64,000 bases of DNA from Prinia subflava (lineage: Eukaryota; Chordata; Aves; Passeriformes; Cisticolidae). The notes beneath the pieces are model-generated. The model searched no databases and had not been told where the DNA came from. It saw only the letters and a list, made by a program, of their open reading frames with translations. The position numbers and the translations under genes were made by a program. The stretch lies in assembly GCF_021018805.1 (NCBI RefSeq), contig NC_086259.1, positions 3,348,001-3,412,000 on the forward strand, in the 5' to 3' direction. Below are positions 1-13,250 of the stretch, one piece after another. The first letter of the stretch is position 1. Every line of letters begins with the position of its first letter.

Positions 1-302
1 ACCCAGCCTTTTGCCACAGGAAAGATCAGGACAATTATCTTCATCTGAACCATCACCACAGTCTTTAACCGAGTTACATCTCAGCTCGTTCATCAGGCAT
101 TTGGTGGAGTGGGCTGCACTGCACTGAAACATTCCTGAGGGGCAGATGCTGGATGGAGGGTCTGTAGGAGGGACAGTGCAATTTTTCTCATCTGAATTAT
201 CACCACACTCATCCATGGAATTACACTTCCAAGTACTGGGAATACACTTCCCATTTGCACAACGGAATTCATCTGACTGGCATACAGACTGACCTATCTT
301 TC
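1..302 (-). CDS. LRP3: LRP3 coding exon 5 (partial at window edge): two LDL-receptor class A repeats
   Basis: Reading the minus strand from 302 downwards gives an open frame with two cysteine-rich LDLa modules. Each has six Cys and ends in an acidic calcium-binding motif (DECGDNSDE in the first, DCGDGSDE in the second). It then continues with [10 protein letters not shown], the start of the second CUB domain. The acceptor is TTTCACAG just above 302. The previous exon ends in phase 1 and supplies the first base of the Gly codon. The family is the LRP3/LRP10/LRP12 group of single-pass membrane proteins with CUB-LDLa-CUB-LDLa ectodomains. The order and the wording of exon 4 fit LRP3 better than LRP12. 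The exon runs off the left edge of the window, so the transmembrane and cytoplasmic parts are not seen. Confidence 0.88.
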
Positions 303-577
303 CTGTGAAAAGAGGACAAGGAGAAAAAAATCAGGATCAAAACTTTTGGAATTATCTGGTATCACTTCTACTACCACACATGTCACAAGCTAATTAGTCA
401 GGACAGTACACTTCAGCCATACTGTTAAAAAGCCACATGCAAGTAATATCAGTGTTACCACACCAATACTTTACAGTCATCAGTGGCCCAAGACGCTGGT
501 CAAAAAAAAGTACTACTGTCTTCCAAGTTTTGCCAGAGAGATGAAAAAGTGAAGCCAACAAACCCGTAAGATTTTAC

Positions 578-786
578 CTCTAATATAAGAAAGGCGAAAT
601 CCCTGAGCCTGTCCTGAGCTTGATGCATCTGAGTGAAAAAATATCCACACATGGTCCCTTGCAGAGATGAAAGATGGAGGTATGGAAGATCCACACACTT
701 TGTACTCCTCCCTCTTGGAAGATGGGCCAATCATCAACCAGTCTACTGCACACTTCTGAGAGTCTTCCAAATCAAAGTTCTTAAAA
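578..786 (-). CDS. LRP3: LRP3 coding exon 4: C-terminal half of the first CUB domain
   Basis: The 209-nt exon lies between acceptor CTTAACAG and donor GTAAAAT on the minus strand. It encodes FKNFDLED, then a stretch with SSIPPSFISARDHVWIFFHS and GQAQGFRLSYIRG, which is near-identical to vertebrate LRP3. It completes the first CUB domain, a beta-sandwich extracellular module. The exon starts in phase 2, where AG from exon 3 plus T gives Ser, and ends in phase 1. Both agree with the neighbouring exons. This conserved block is the best single reason to name the gene LRP3 rather than LRP12 or LRP10. Confidence 0.93.
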
Positions 787-3700
787 CTGTTAAGAATAAA
801 AGAAAGCACAAGTTACAAATAGGACATGTATCTGGAACAAAGCCTAACACAGAAAGAACAGACTCTAATGGGTGACTTTCTGCATCAAGCAGTGCTGACA
901 TAAAGGTATCACATTGAGAGATAATGAAACATCTACCTTCTATATACTACCTTGAGAAACAATGCACATCCCCCCCTTGTGGAAAAGCACCCATCTCACA
1001 AGCATAAACATCATACCAAAGTAGCTCCAAAAACTGAAAGAATGATTCCTCTTTTACTCAGTCCTTAAACAAAACTGGTTCCTAAGATACAGATATGAGG
1101 AAAAGCAAAATTCCAGAATACATTATACAGAAAGTAGATTAATTTCAGCAGTCATTTCCAACTGTAAAAGCTATGAAACTAGGCATGACACAGTTGATTA
1201 CTGTCTTGGAAAAAGAGCAACAGGAAGCAGTACAAAGAATCCTAAAGGGCTAGGTATGAGAGACACTAATCCACTCTTCGAGCCATGGATGGGCAAGGAG
1301 AGATCAAGAAGAGAATAGAGATGGAAATCAAACCTAAAATCTAACACCATCACCTTTTAATTCAAAGATTAAAATATTCCCTTTCTGGGAGTGCAGAGCA
1401 AACAAGACTATAACCTTTTAAAGTCAAATTTCTAGCCCTTCTGCTGATACAAGCCAAGTGATTATTCAATAGTAGCTTATCTGGCACAAAGGGATGTCCT
1501 GGCTGTTTGCACAACACTGAACACAACTGGCTAATACTCCCTAACCTGTGGCTCAGGAACCATATGTGATATTTGTTCTCTGATGAAACAGATTGCACTT
1601 GTATTCAGCAATCTGCAACGACAATAGCAGATTACAGACTCCACAGAAAAGCACACTCATTAGGAAAGGGCACACTGTTCAGAACTCTTGAAAATTAATT
1701 TTGGTCCCTTTTTATGTAACTCAGCTACACCAAATTAACTTCGTAGAAGTTTGTGCATACTCCATGCAAATATCTAGAATTTTTAGAAAGGCAGAAAAGC
1801 TGCTGCAAAATAAAGATCTCCTTCCCCAAAGGATTTTTCACAAACATCAAATTCTTTGAAAAAGATAAATGGAAAGATAATTTTCTGATATCAATGTGTA
1901 TTTACAAAAGGCTGTCAATGCTTGCCAGATCTTGACCTTTGAAGTTAAAAGGGAAGGAATAGCAACTATGTAAACTAGCTAATTCTTTTAAGCAGGAGAC
2001 TCAGTCTTCCCAGACCTGTAGGTTCTGCCAAACATATTGGCTTAATAACTCTCCAAAAAATTTTATCAGCAAGAGCACGAGAAGTAAGAGAGCACTGAAA
2101 GTGGTAAGTTAAAATGGAAATTAAGAGATGACAAACAACATATGCGCAAGGATAATCCATGCAGAAATGTCCTTCCTCTTCTAACTCTCTTTCTCCCACC
2201 AACCTCTGTGTCTTCCCAACTGTGAAGAAATATTCCCACAGCACTTAATTCTTAGTTATAAGCAATCTCATCAAGCTCCTAAACCAGCATATTTTGCAGG
2301 GAAGTTTTAGATGACTGTGAAGCCAAAATAAAAATATTTAAGAACTCATTTAAGAACTTTGAAAATATTCAAAGATAAATCAGAGTATTTCTCTTACAGG
2401 TGTGCTGCATACAATGTTTTTAATGACCAAGAAAGTGAACAGCCACTGCACTATGAAAAGGAATTATCCAAAGCATCAGGGAAGCTATAGGTACTCACAT
2501 AAAGTTTGTTTGTTACATGAGATGCGAGACAGCATTACTGAGATACCACATCAGTTTTGCTCTCTGTAACTCATTCTGGCACCACACATCACGGAGGGTT
2601 TCTATCATTTACTTGGAGGACTGTTCATAGGAATTTTTTAATGAAAACTTTTTGACTAAGTGTTAGATATACCTATATGCCCAACAACGAAAGTTTTTAA
2701 GAAAAGGAAACAGTCACTAAATCAAGAAATGGAAACTCAAAACTGGGAAGGGGGAGTGGGAATAATTTAAAAATTTCTGTTTGTATGATACAAACAAGTT
2801 CATCTCCTAAATCTTTTGATCCTTTACTTTTGTAGTTATTTTAGATGTACCAGGATCAATCTTAAAGACGGGAACAAATTCTTTCCTATCTTCCCCAGTT
2901 CCCAGCATTCTAACTGGGTCCCACAGACACTCATTTTCCTTGCTCTGCTGAAAAAAGCTACTTTTGTCTATCAAGTAAATAATTCAGCCACAGCATAGTT
3001 ATACAACACAGACTGCACAAAACTAGGGCAGAATTTGCCTATACAATAAGCTGTTTATAATTTACTTTAAAATGCATTTCTTTCTAGAAAAAAAAAGAAA
3101 AATATTTAAGATTTTAAGATTTAACTTTTAAGAGTCATACAAAGGAAGAGTACAGAAAAGTCAGCTACATGCAAATACTTCGCTTACAAACTCCTTTGCA
3201 GATGACAGTAATACCTCTCAAGAGCCTGCATTCGTGTGTAATTGATGTCTTTTACTTGCACTTTTAAAATCTGGTACTGTACATTGCTAATAAACAGCTT
3301 CTTTTGGTTGTAGAAAAGGAAGAACCTTTAGATCCAACTTCCAACACAGAAGCTCAGGCATACAGAAGATAACTGATTTTCTGGAGTTCACTTGTGGATC
3401 TCAGACAGATTCAGAGTGGAACCTCACACTTCTTCACTAACAAATCCAAACTCCAGCCACAGGTTTACAAGGGTGATGAGACAGAACAGACTTGCAAGGA
3501 AGCACTGTGTTTAACAGATTCCCTAAGAGCACCGTGCCTCTTGGAGATACACAAGCTACTGAAAAAAATATACCTTGGTATTCAAAAAGGGCAATACAGA
3601 ACATTCACAAGAACAAACTCTTTCACAAAAACAAACATCTTAATCCCAAGTGCTTAGAAGTTTGAAACAATTTCTCTAGTTTGTGTATGTGTATGTTCTA

Positions 3701-6700
3701 GTTCTAATGTGAAGTTTTATGTGTAATAAATCCACAGTAGTTATAAAATTTCTTCTGCTAAGAGCCAAAGCAAACTCAAAGCAATTATGTTCCCCCTTAC
3801 ACAAACTAATCAACAGATGTATTTTCAACAAGTTTTCCTTTGATTAAGTCATTGTCACTCTATTTCAGCACCTTTTTAAGTTATATTGCCCCTACTAGAA
3901 ACAAACGTTTCCTCATTTACACTGATGGTGATTTTACACAAGACCAAAAGCATGATATACCTGAACAAGCCCCCACCACAAAACATACTACTTTCTAAAG
4001 AAATACAAAAACAATATGAAAACATATGGTTGCACTTGTAAGTATATAAATTTGGCTTCACTTGATAATGCATTTATGACAACAAGGTTTTGTGTTAGAA
4101 GTTTCTACCATTCTACTCTGACATTAAGTAGCCAACTGATTTATTTTAGCCAAGAGTCCTGAATCCTGCACTCAGCCTCTATTGCTTTACTTCTTTCATC
4201 ATCTCTAATTAGATCTAGAGCTGCTCTGTAATAGTTCTCTGAAGAATAACTTAATCCTGCCACTCACAAAACATTTATTTATTCAGCTGAGCTTTCTCAA
4301 TCTGGAATGCAAATTTTTCTATCAAAAGGATAAGTCTGGTGTTTGAATGAGTACTGGTATACACTGGAAATATGGGACAAAGACTTGTGCTTGTACTGCT
4401 TGTAGGACTACACAGACACTGTACAGTTTTTGGAAAAGTACTGAAGTCTGTAGTTACTGTTTTTGAGGGAAGTCTCAGACCTTCTGATCAAAAAACAACA
4501 TCATTTTTTGTGACTAAAACAAGGAGCCATACTGAAACAGAGAGTACTCCTGTATAACACCACTCATATCTCATGCAGTACCACTCAGTACCCCAGTATT
4601 TTAAATTATCTTGGGCAGGGAAGCACACGATTTGATAGGAAAAGCAAAAGACAGGTCTGCTCAGTCACTAATGCCCTCCAGCAAAGCCCTCTGACAGTTC
4701 TGCAGGACTGGAATGGGGACCCACAGGTCCATCCTACCGTGCAAGCTGCAGTGCAGTGGTGCCAAACTCCAGCCCTTGCACTCCTCAACTACAGCCTTAC
4801 CCCCTGCACCCCTGCCCCAGACATCCCCCTCCACCAAGAGCTTCACCTCTAGAGCAATGCTCCCCTGCTTTGGCATTTGGGCACTTGGTGATAAAGGGAA
4901 GGAGAACCTGGCTTTCCCCAAGGTATTTTTCCTCTCCACAGCCAGAGCACACAGCCCTAGTTCACAGGGCAGGGAGAGGAAAAGCAGTCAAATATTGGTA
5001 TTTCAAGCACCAGAACTACAAGTAAACAAAATAAAACCCCCATCACAGAACACCCTTTAAAACGGCCTGGCCATTAGGCTGTTCTTACTGCTACCTGTGG
5101 ATCTCCAAAACAACACAGGAATGTAGAAGGAGACTGGTGTACAAGATCAAAATTATTGGATCAAATTTTGCAGGTTTTGTTTCTCCTGAAAGATGCTATT
5201 GTCTTTCTCTTGGAATGTCTCTTCCATATTTTTATAGAAAAGTACAATAGCCTCAATTAAACACTGAATGCATTCAGAATTTGAGGATCAGAACAATTCA
5301 ATGTGAACTGAGAAACGCAGCACTGTCTTGTTTTTACTGAATTCTGCAGAAATGAGAAATCAAACTTATCTGATTCTTTTTCCAGTGGTATGATACTGAA
5401 AAAGAAGTTACCTCCCGCAGTGAGCAGAACTCCAGGAGTTTACAGAAAATTACAAGGTTAGTCATATATATATTTCACTTACCTACTCACATGAAATAAC
5501 AGCCTACAAGGGTATCTTCCCACTATCTGACAAGTATTTTTACATTGCTGGAAAGTACTTCATTAAACCAGACCAGCATAAACACACATTAATAGTCTAG
5601 ATATATGAGGAAAAATGTGCTTCCTGCAAAACTAATGCTTAGCAGAGCTGAGTTTTTTTGTCATCTGCACTGAAAGGAACAGCAGCAGCTAGGAAAAAAA
5701 AGTACTTCTATAAATAACGTAGGGAATTCTCTACAACCCTTTCAGTAATTTAGGCACGAGGGACTACAGATTAAAGAAAAAGAAAGCTTTCTTAGTAACT
5801 GGAAAAGGACAAACATGGGATGCAAAATCTGAATGAAAGCAATTAGTAAATAAATAAAAAAGTAAATGTCCAATTTGGCCCTCTAAACTAATTTTAAAAC
5901 TTAGAGAATAAATATTATGGATAGGTCAGTAAAGCACAGTCCCAAAATAAAACCAGTCGACCAATTAAGCAAGAAAAGTTACTTCTATTTGCCAACTTCT
6001 CACAGAAACTGTAGACTGTGAACAACTGATGACTTAATTGGCTCATTAAAAACTTCTTTTTAACCACTGAATCACAAGGACCTGATGTCAGGAAAGCTCT
6101 ATTCTAGCTCCCAAGCACCAGCTAGCTGCATAACCTTAGGCAAGAGACACTGGGGCTATTTCTTCAAAAGCTTAGCAAGTAAATGGCTATTATGAGGTTT
6201 TTCCCCAATTAATGTTAAGTTCTGAAACACTACGACTTTGGTAAATAGACTGTGAAACAGCTCCTTTAGCTCTTCACACAAGTACAGACCAGTAAGAATT
6301 TATGAACAGGCCTGAATTTTATGCAGAAATTGAAACTCAAATGCTATCTGACAATTTCTTTTTTTCAAAGCCAGTGTTACTAATCACTGAAGTGAAAGCA
6401 AATGAAGGTGATCCCCTCACCTCAATAAGAGACAGCTTGAGTGGGTCAAATAGATCACTTTTCAATACTCTTATCTTGAATTCTGAACATCGAGAACATT
6501 TTACTTGCAGTCCCCTACATTACAGTAATAAAATAATAAATTCATACTCCACCCACACCAGGGTTAATAACAACCACCAAGTAACAGCAAAAGTAACAGC
6601 TAAACAATTTTTTTCATCTTTTTCTTATATATGAAGAAACGTAATCCTATAAAGCCTGTTAACGATGGTACAAATGCAGTTACTGCATATGACATCTTTA

Positions 6701-9065
6701 CCTTATCTTACATGATTTTATGTAATCCTCTGTGAAAAGAAGCATAAAAATAGAGAAAATGGGTGGAAAAAAATCAAGTTTCTAAAACAGTAACTAGCAA
6801 CTGATTACCTGAATTTTACAGTCCTGAAAAACAGTGGCTACAGACTTCTTCACAGGTCTTAATAGACCCATTCCATCAGACACATGAACTTGAAAGAAAG
6901 TATTGAAATATGCATATTGAGTGGTATAAGCACAAAGAACATATAGCTCCTGTTCATAGGAAAGCTTCTTCAAGAAATTCTAAAAAGTAAACTATAAAGC
7001 AAAACAATAAGCATGGAAATGTGAAGCTACGAAGAAAATCAATATACACATGAAAGACATTAAGAGACAGCTTCCAAAGGAGATGGCCACAGAATCCAGC
7101 ATCTTAGATACAAATGTAGATCTGGTCACTGTTCTACTGAAAGCTGCTGAAAAATAGGTTTATAAAAAATAACCACCAAGTGCAAACAGTAGAAATAAAA
7201 AATAATTTCAATTCCAATTTTATCCCTTAATGACTCCTGCTGTATTTCATTTTATATCTATCTATCTATCTATATCTATATCTTATCTAACACTGCTGTC
7301 TTATTGTCAGTGAGAATTCAAGATCAAAGGAAGCGCATACAGTGTCACACAACACAAAGGAGATGGAGTTTTTTGAAACCTTTAAAAATCCAGATGACAG
7401 CACAAGAACTACAATTTTCCTAGGAAAATTTTAAAAGCTGCTCTTATGCCCTTACCAACATATTATTAGAAGAAGCATACCCAACTGGAAAGCAGAAAAC
7501 ATGCTTGCATTTGAAACCTCCTAGCCTGGACAAGTCAGCTCCTTCTTTTACATCCTTGGCATTGCAAGGGCAACAGCCTTGTAAAGAAATCCTCAGATGC
7601 TGTAACATTTTGCATGTCATACACTGGAGTGAGTCATTCCAAGTACATTTATAGTCAGAAACACAACACTGCAGCACCAGTCCCGGGGATGTAAACACGT
7701 AGTTTCTATTGTTTGCATGTGCAGAGGAGGGCAGGATGTGGCTGTGTATTCAGTGATAGAAAACAAACCCATTAAGAAGAAATCTTTCACGTCACATTGC
7801 TGTGGATACTTCTAAACTGTACACACATTATTACCAGTCGCCACACTTCATGTTCCTTTGTTTCTCTAGCCTCTGTTACACTCGTACTTGCAGTAGAGAG
7901 TCCTAATTCTAACTGGAGCTCTGAGACATTTCCACAGCACAAACTGTAGCATTATTCTCCAGAGTCAAGTCCTGTGTCTCATTTGTATGCTTTCTCAGTT
8001 TCCAACAATCTCTGCTTTGAAACGTAGTCCCCACATCCAATGTAATGTAATCAGGTTTAAAAGCATGGTTCTATTTATGAATTTCAAATGCTGGCAGGTA
8101 TTTCCTTCATTACTTTTGGTGAATATTTTCTATTTTGAACTATGGGTGGTGGAGCCTTCTTATTATTCCATCTGTGGCAGATTTGTTTTCAATTTCTGAG
8201 CATCTGCAGTTGAAGACGTTTTGCAGTCCTTTTAACCAGCTGAGCAAAGAATGAGCAGATGGTGTCAAATATAACAGTATTAAAACCCCCCAAAAAACTT
8301 TTCTTAGGTTTTATTCTTTAAGTAAGAAATTTTTGGTTCACAAAGGATCCTACCATTAGCCCTAAGAAATTATGCACATTCACAGTATGCTCATATTATA
8401 CCCTAAACACTCTTAACAAACCATTTCCAGTACATTTTAGTCTTTATCGAATAGCATTTTTCAAGAATTGAGCTGAAATTGTACCACAAAAGCTAACCAT
8501 TATTTGATTTGGTGGAAATAAATATTAAGCAGAAAAGCATGTGTCTTTTGGCAAACAAGTAACAATGAGCAATAATTATCTTCAACTGTCTATTAAACAT
8601 AGCACCATTTCAAGACATCAGTGAAAATGCTATTTCTTCTCTAAGAATGTTACCTGCCCACTGAAGCTGTTCCAGGTTCTATGACCTTCACTTACTCTTA
8701 TCTATAAGCAATGAAGGGAAAGAGGACTATTTAATGTGAGTAAATATATTGCTGTTTCCCACTCCCTCATCTGTCAGGGGTGTATGAAATCTCACACAGC
8801 CATTGCGAAGATAAATACATGAAAAGACCACAAGTGACTTCTGTAATAAAGGATGCCAGAAGTAGACTACAGAAACAAGACACAGTGAAGTATTTTTAAA
8901 AAGAGAGAGGTGCCCAGCCTGGAACCATGTTCTAGTATAAACAATTTTGGCTTGCTTTCATCATCCAGTGGCTCTGAAGAAAGCCTCACACTGGTGTATC
9001 AGGCAAACTCACATTTTTTATATTTCAGCAAAGCAATCCTTATCTCTACAAATATCAAGCCATAC
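787..9065. other. LRP3 intron between exons 3 and 4 (8.3 kb)
   Basis: AT-rich intronic sequence with many short A and T runs. Apart from a short TATC microsatellite, described separately, I see no conserved reading frame, RNA gene or recognisable transposon. Open frames here are short and scattered on both strands, with no splice-flanked coding signal. Confidence 0.7.
7255..7289. repeat. TATC/TATA microsatellite
   Basis: A run of TATC units grading into TATATC, inside an LRP3 intron. It is an ordinary simple repeat, likely length-polymorphic. Confidence 0.85.
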
Positions 9066-9204
9066 CTAATTGTTATCATATCTCCATGATCTCCTTGAAT
9101 GTACCAGCTGCAGTTTATGGCTGGAGGATAGTTTGATGGCCACGAAGGACTATAGATGACTCCCCGTCTCTCTGTGTGCTGTTCCAGCTCTCCACTGCAA
9201 GCAG
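9066..9204 (-). CDS. LRP3: LRP3 coding exon 3: start of the first CUB domain
   Basis: The 139-nt exon has acceptor TTAACAG and donor GTATGG on the minus strand. It encodes AACSGELEQHTERRGVIYSP and then an NYPP...NCSWYIQGDHGDMITI stretch, the N-terminal half of a CUB domain. It carries the first CUB cysteine and the NCSW segment that is typical of the family. Phases agree on both sides: it needs one base from exon 2 to give Ala and leaves AG for exon 4 to give Ser. The text matches LRP3 of other vertebrates almost residue for residue. Confidence 0.93.
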
Positions 9205-12200
9205 CTGTTAATAAGGGAGAAAAAAATATTGTTAATGCTTTGCCTAATCAACAATTCATATCAGCTTCAAGAGCTTTCATCAGTTTCTGGAGACTGCAGA
9301 CATATGAGAGTCAACAGTTTTATCCTCTTACTGCATTCTTCCCTGCCCTGCTTTTTAATTAAGAACCCCACACTAAGTGTAGGTAAGCATAACCTGCATT
9401 TCAATGCAGGACAAATCGATAATCTTGTATGAATCTACTACAGGCTACAATCAATATTACTGATGGATCTGCCAAGAGGATGTAAGACAGAAATCCTTTT
9501 TACAAGCTTTCCAAAGCTTAGGTAGGTCACCCAGCAAGTGAAGAAGATCCATATTAACTGTAAAATAGCTAGTAGCTCCTTTTGTTGTAATATGTTCCTG
9601 GACATTTGTTTATTCTCTTAACCACATGAAGAGTTTGTAAGGGTTAAAAAAAAAATACCACCACCCCTCCGACAAAAAAGTAAACTGCAGTTCAATGTTA
9701 AATGTTTTTACTGGTCATTACTAAAGTACTCTAAATTCCTTCTGAACCCACATAGATGGGAAAAATTTTCAAGACAGGGAAAGGTGCAAACAAGGCCAAA
9801 TAAAGCTCAGCATTTTCAAAGCACTTTTAGTTCTTCCTATGGAAAACAGCAGGCTACATCAAATACTTATAATTTGTAATTAAGCAATTCAAAAATGAAA
9901 ATTAAATGTTCCAAGGACAAGTTGAAAAGCTGTTCTGATAGGAAAACATACTCCAAGCAGACTCCAAGAGGGAAAATTCTCTGTAATGCAATAGCTATTC
10001 TGAACAGTCTCCAAAAATATTATTTAAACTATTTTTAAAACAAATTACTATCTAGAGCATGACTTGTGGACTGCAGCTGAATATTTCAGTTTTTGACAGA
10101 AGCTTACATTCTTGTAGCTGAAAAATGTAGCAAGGGAAAAAAAAAGGTTGCCTATACCTTGTTACCTCATACACATATGCATCCAAATACACTGCATTAT
10201 AAATGAGAGATTTAGGGTATTGCTTGAAATCCAGACACATAAATACACCATTTTCAATTCCCAGTCAGGATCAGATTTAGCTGCACTGGAGGGATGGAAG
10301 GAAGGAGCACCAGCAAAGCTACTTGGCTGCAGTCAAGTCAGGTAGCAGGGCTATCTGCAGAGCTCCTGGTTGGGGCTAGGCTGCAGCATGTCCCCTCCAG
10401 GAAACTTAGGCCTGGCACTATTCTGTTTGTTCACGGTAAACACTTTTGAAGTGAGAGCCACAGGAATACAAAAAGCATGAGGTGAGTAACTTACCTGAGG
10501 CAAAACATAAAAATGCTATTACTTTCAATCTCCAGGTAGAGCATTCCACTGAAATACATGCATTTAACTCCTACCAGTTTCAAAGGCCACAAAAACACAT
10601 AGAATATATAAATACATGGAAACATCTGTTTCCAAACAAATATTTTGCAGTAATGAAGTTACAAAAACAAGAACATTTTTGTTATCACATTTCTAAAACC
10701 AGAGCGTCTCCATGACAGATGCTGGAAAATACTGAAACGCAGTTGCAATTATAGAATTATAAAAGCAAATGTAAAATCCACAGGATTTTCCAACTCCAGT
10801 TGTCAGTTTCTTTGGGTTTACAACTGTGCTGCACATACTTGTTACTGCATCAACATATCACAGCAGCAAAAGAGGATCAAGACCTAGCAAACACATAAAG
10901 GAGCTGGAAAGGCTGCATTTCGTAACTTCAAAATGGGAAGGATACAGAATGCACAAAGTGAAAGAACAAATACAGCAGACAGCACTACCCAGAAGCTTCC
11001 AGTAACAACTGTGTAAATATTTCTGCTACCCTTGTACCAAATTATGTTCTGGATTAATATCCCCTACTCATAGTATTTGCAATAGAACAGAATCAAAATT
11101 ACACAAAACTTATTTAGTTTCCATTCTGAGGAAGTCCAACTGACAGGCTGATGGCTCTGCATGAGCACTTCCATTCACACATTCATCAGTGTAGTTAGCA
11201 GAGCTATTACTCTCTCAAATACTTATTTCCCAATTTTAGGAAGTAATTACAAAGACTCTGAGCAATAGTTACTTAAATATCCCAGCTTTTTTAAAGTAAT
11301 ATCACTACATTTTTTTCTTTAGGAATAATGTAGTTTCCTAATGCAGAAAATGTGCTGTGACATCACAATTCAGGTCCTTAATGAGAAAGGCTTTTTCATA
11401 TTAATACTGCACATCTGATATAAATGTGAGGCAAGAAAAAACAAGCAGCAAAAGAAACACATTTTCCCTTTTAACAGAAGAACTGTACCTGTGCAAATCT
11501 AAGGACTGCACTGACACTATATGCCATTTTTGGCAGTTCATCTAACAATGGCTATTGTTGCCAATACTTTACCATAGCCTTATCCTCTCTGAAACATATC
11601 AAGCATTTCAGACTTGTCATTCTCAAAATCAAATGGACAATTTCTTGGCTCTTGCAAAGGGTCCTGATTTGAATGGACCACAAATCTGAATTAATATTTG
11701 TTTTGGTTCAAGACAAGTTAAAGGAGAAGCCTCTGGGTCTAGCTGTCTCCCTCAGGGGTCCAAGTAAGTCATGAATATAAGCAGATTAGGTGAAAAAATA
11801 ACCCCTCACTAACAAGCAGAATAGCAACAGTCAGAAACAAAAGAACATAATGACTACATACAGAACTGCTCAATCCTGTGGACTCCCCAAAACAAAGATT
11901 CCCCAAACAAAAACTGCCAGGCACACCTCCCAACATGGTACCCTGGATTTCGAGCATGCGGGTCAAAGGACAAAGGGGGAAATGGTGTCAGTCTTTTCTC
12001 CACTGTCCCCACTCCATTCTCCTATCTCTCACTTGGTTATCTCCTGACGGCTGGAGCCCTGACTGAAGTTCTTTGGATTCAGGGTGCTGAAAACCCACAG
12101 AGGGAATCTGCCTTGCTAAGAGGCAGGGGCAGCCAAGACAGAGTGGCTGGGCTGGGTCCTCTCGGCTGGGCGCGGCTCAGAGGCTCGTACTGGAGCGGCT

Positions 12201-12478
12201 TCAGCGCCCTTTCTCCCAGCACGGTGTGCCCAGCTCCCGAGGCTGCAGGCATGGGACAGACCGACACTAGGGCTGGAAGCTGCTTTTGGCTGCTGTTTCC
12301 TCTTGTCACGGTACCTCCGACCTCCCGAAGGCCAGAGAAGAGACCGGGCCTGGGGCTCCGAACAGCGCCGCTGCAGCTTCCCTTCACTGCGGGGATCTGA
12401 ACTCGCGACCATGAGGGGCACACACACAGGCTGCTCGGGCAGCTTTAAAAACCCGCACCAAAGCGAACTCACACTCAA

Positions 12479-13250
12479 CACACACAGACAGACACAAAGA
12501 CACACACAGACAGAGACACACACACAGAGACACAGGGACACACACACGGGCACACAGACACACACACAGACACACGGACACACACACAGACACACGGACA
12601 CACACACAGACAGAGACACAGGGACACACACACGGGCACACAGACACACACACAGACAGAGACGGACACACGGACACACACACAGACACACGGACACACA
12701 CACGGGCACACACACACAGACAGAGACAGACACACGGACACACACACAGACACACGGACACACACACGGGCACACACACACACACACACAGACAGAGACA
12801 CACACACAGAGACACAGGGACACACACACGGGCACACAGACACACACACAGACAGAGACACACACACAGACAGAGACACACACACAGACAGAGACACACA
12901 CACAGACAGAGACACACACACAGACAGAGACACACACACAGACAGAGACACACACACAGACAGAGACACACACACACAGAGACACACACACACAGAGACA
13001 CACACACACAGAGACACACACACACAGAGACACACACACACAGACACACACACACACAGACACACACACACAGAGACACAGGGACACACACACGGGCACA
13101 CAGACACACACACAGACAGAGACGGACACACGTGGACACACACACGGACACACACACACACGGACAAACACGGACGGACACACAGACGCGCACACACGGA
13201 CGGACGGACACGGACGGACGGACGGCCACACACGCACGGCCACACACGCA
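12479..13250. repeat. Compound CA / GACA / GAGACA repeat array
   Basis: About 770 bp built from ACACACAC blocks joined by GACA, GAGACA, GGACA and GGGCACA interruptions. The pieces form a loose longer period such as ACACAGACAGAGACAC, repeated about ten times near 12,840-12,970. Toward the right end the array changes to CGGACGGACA units. The low complexity keeps several frames open on both strands for up to about 375 codons. These are not genes: the translations are only Thr/His/Gln or Val/Cys runs. Confidence 0.95.

Noticed and set aside
1..786. LRP12 instead of LRP3
   Set aside because: The first CUB domain wording (ISARDHVWIFFHS, GQAQGFRLSYIRG) and the N-terminus agree with LRP3; LRP12 differs in both.
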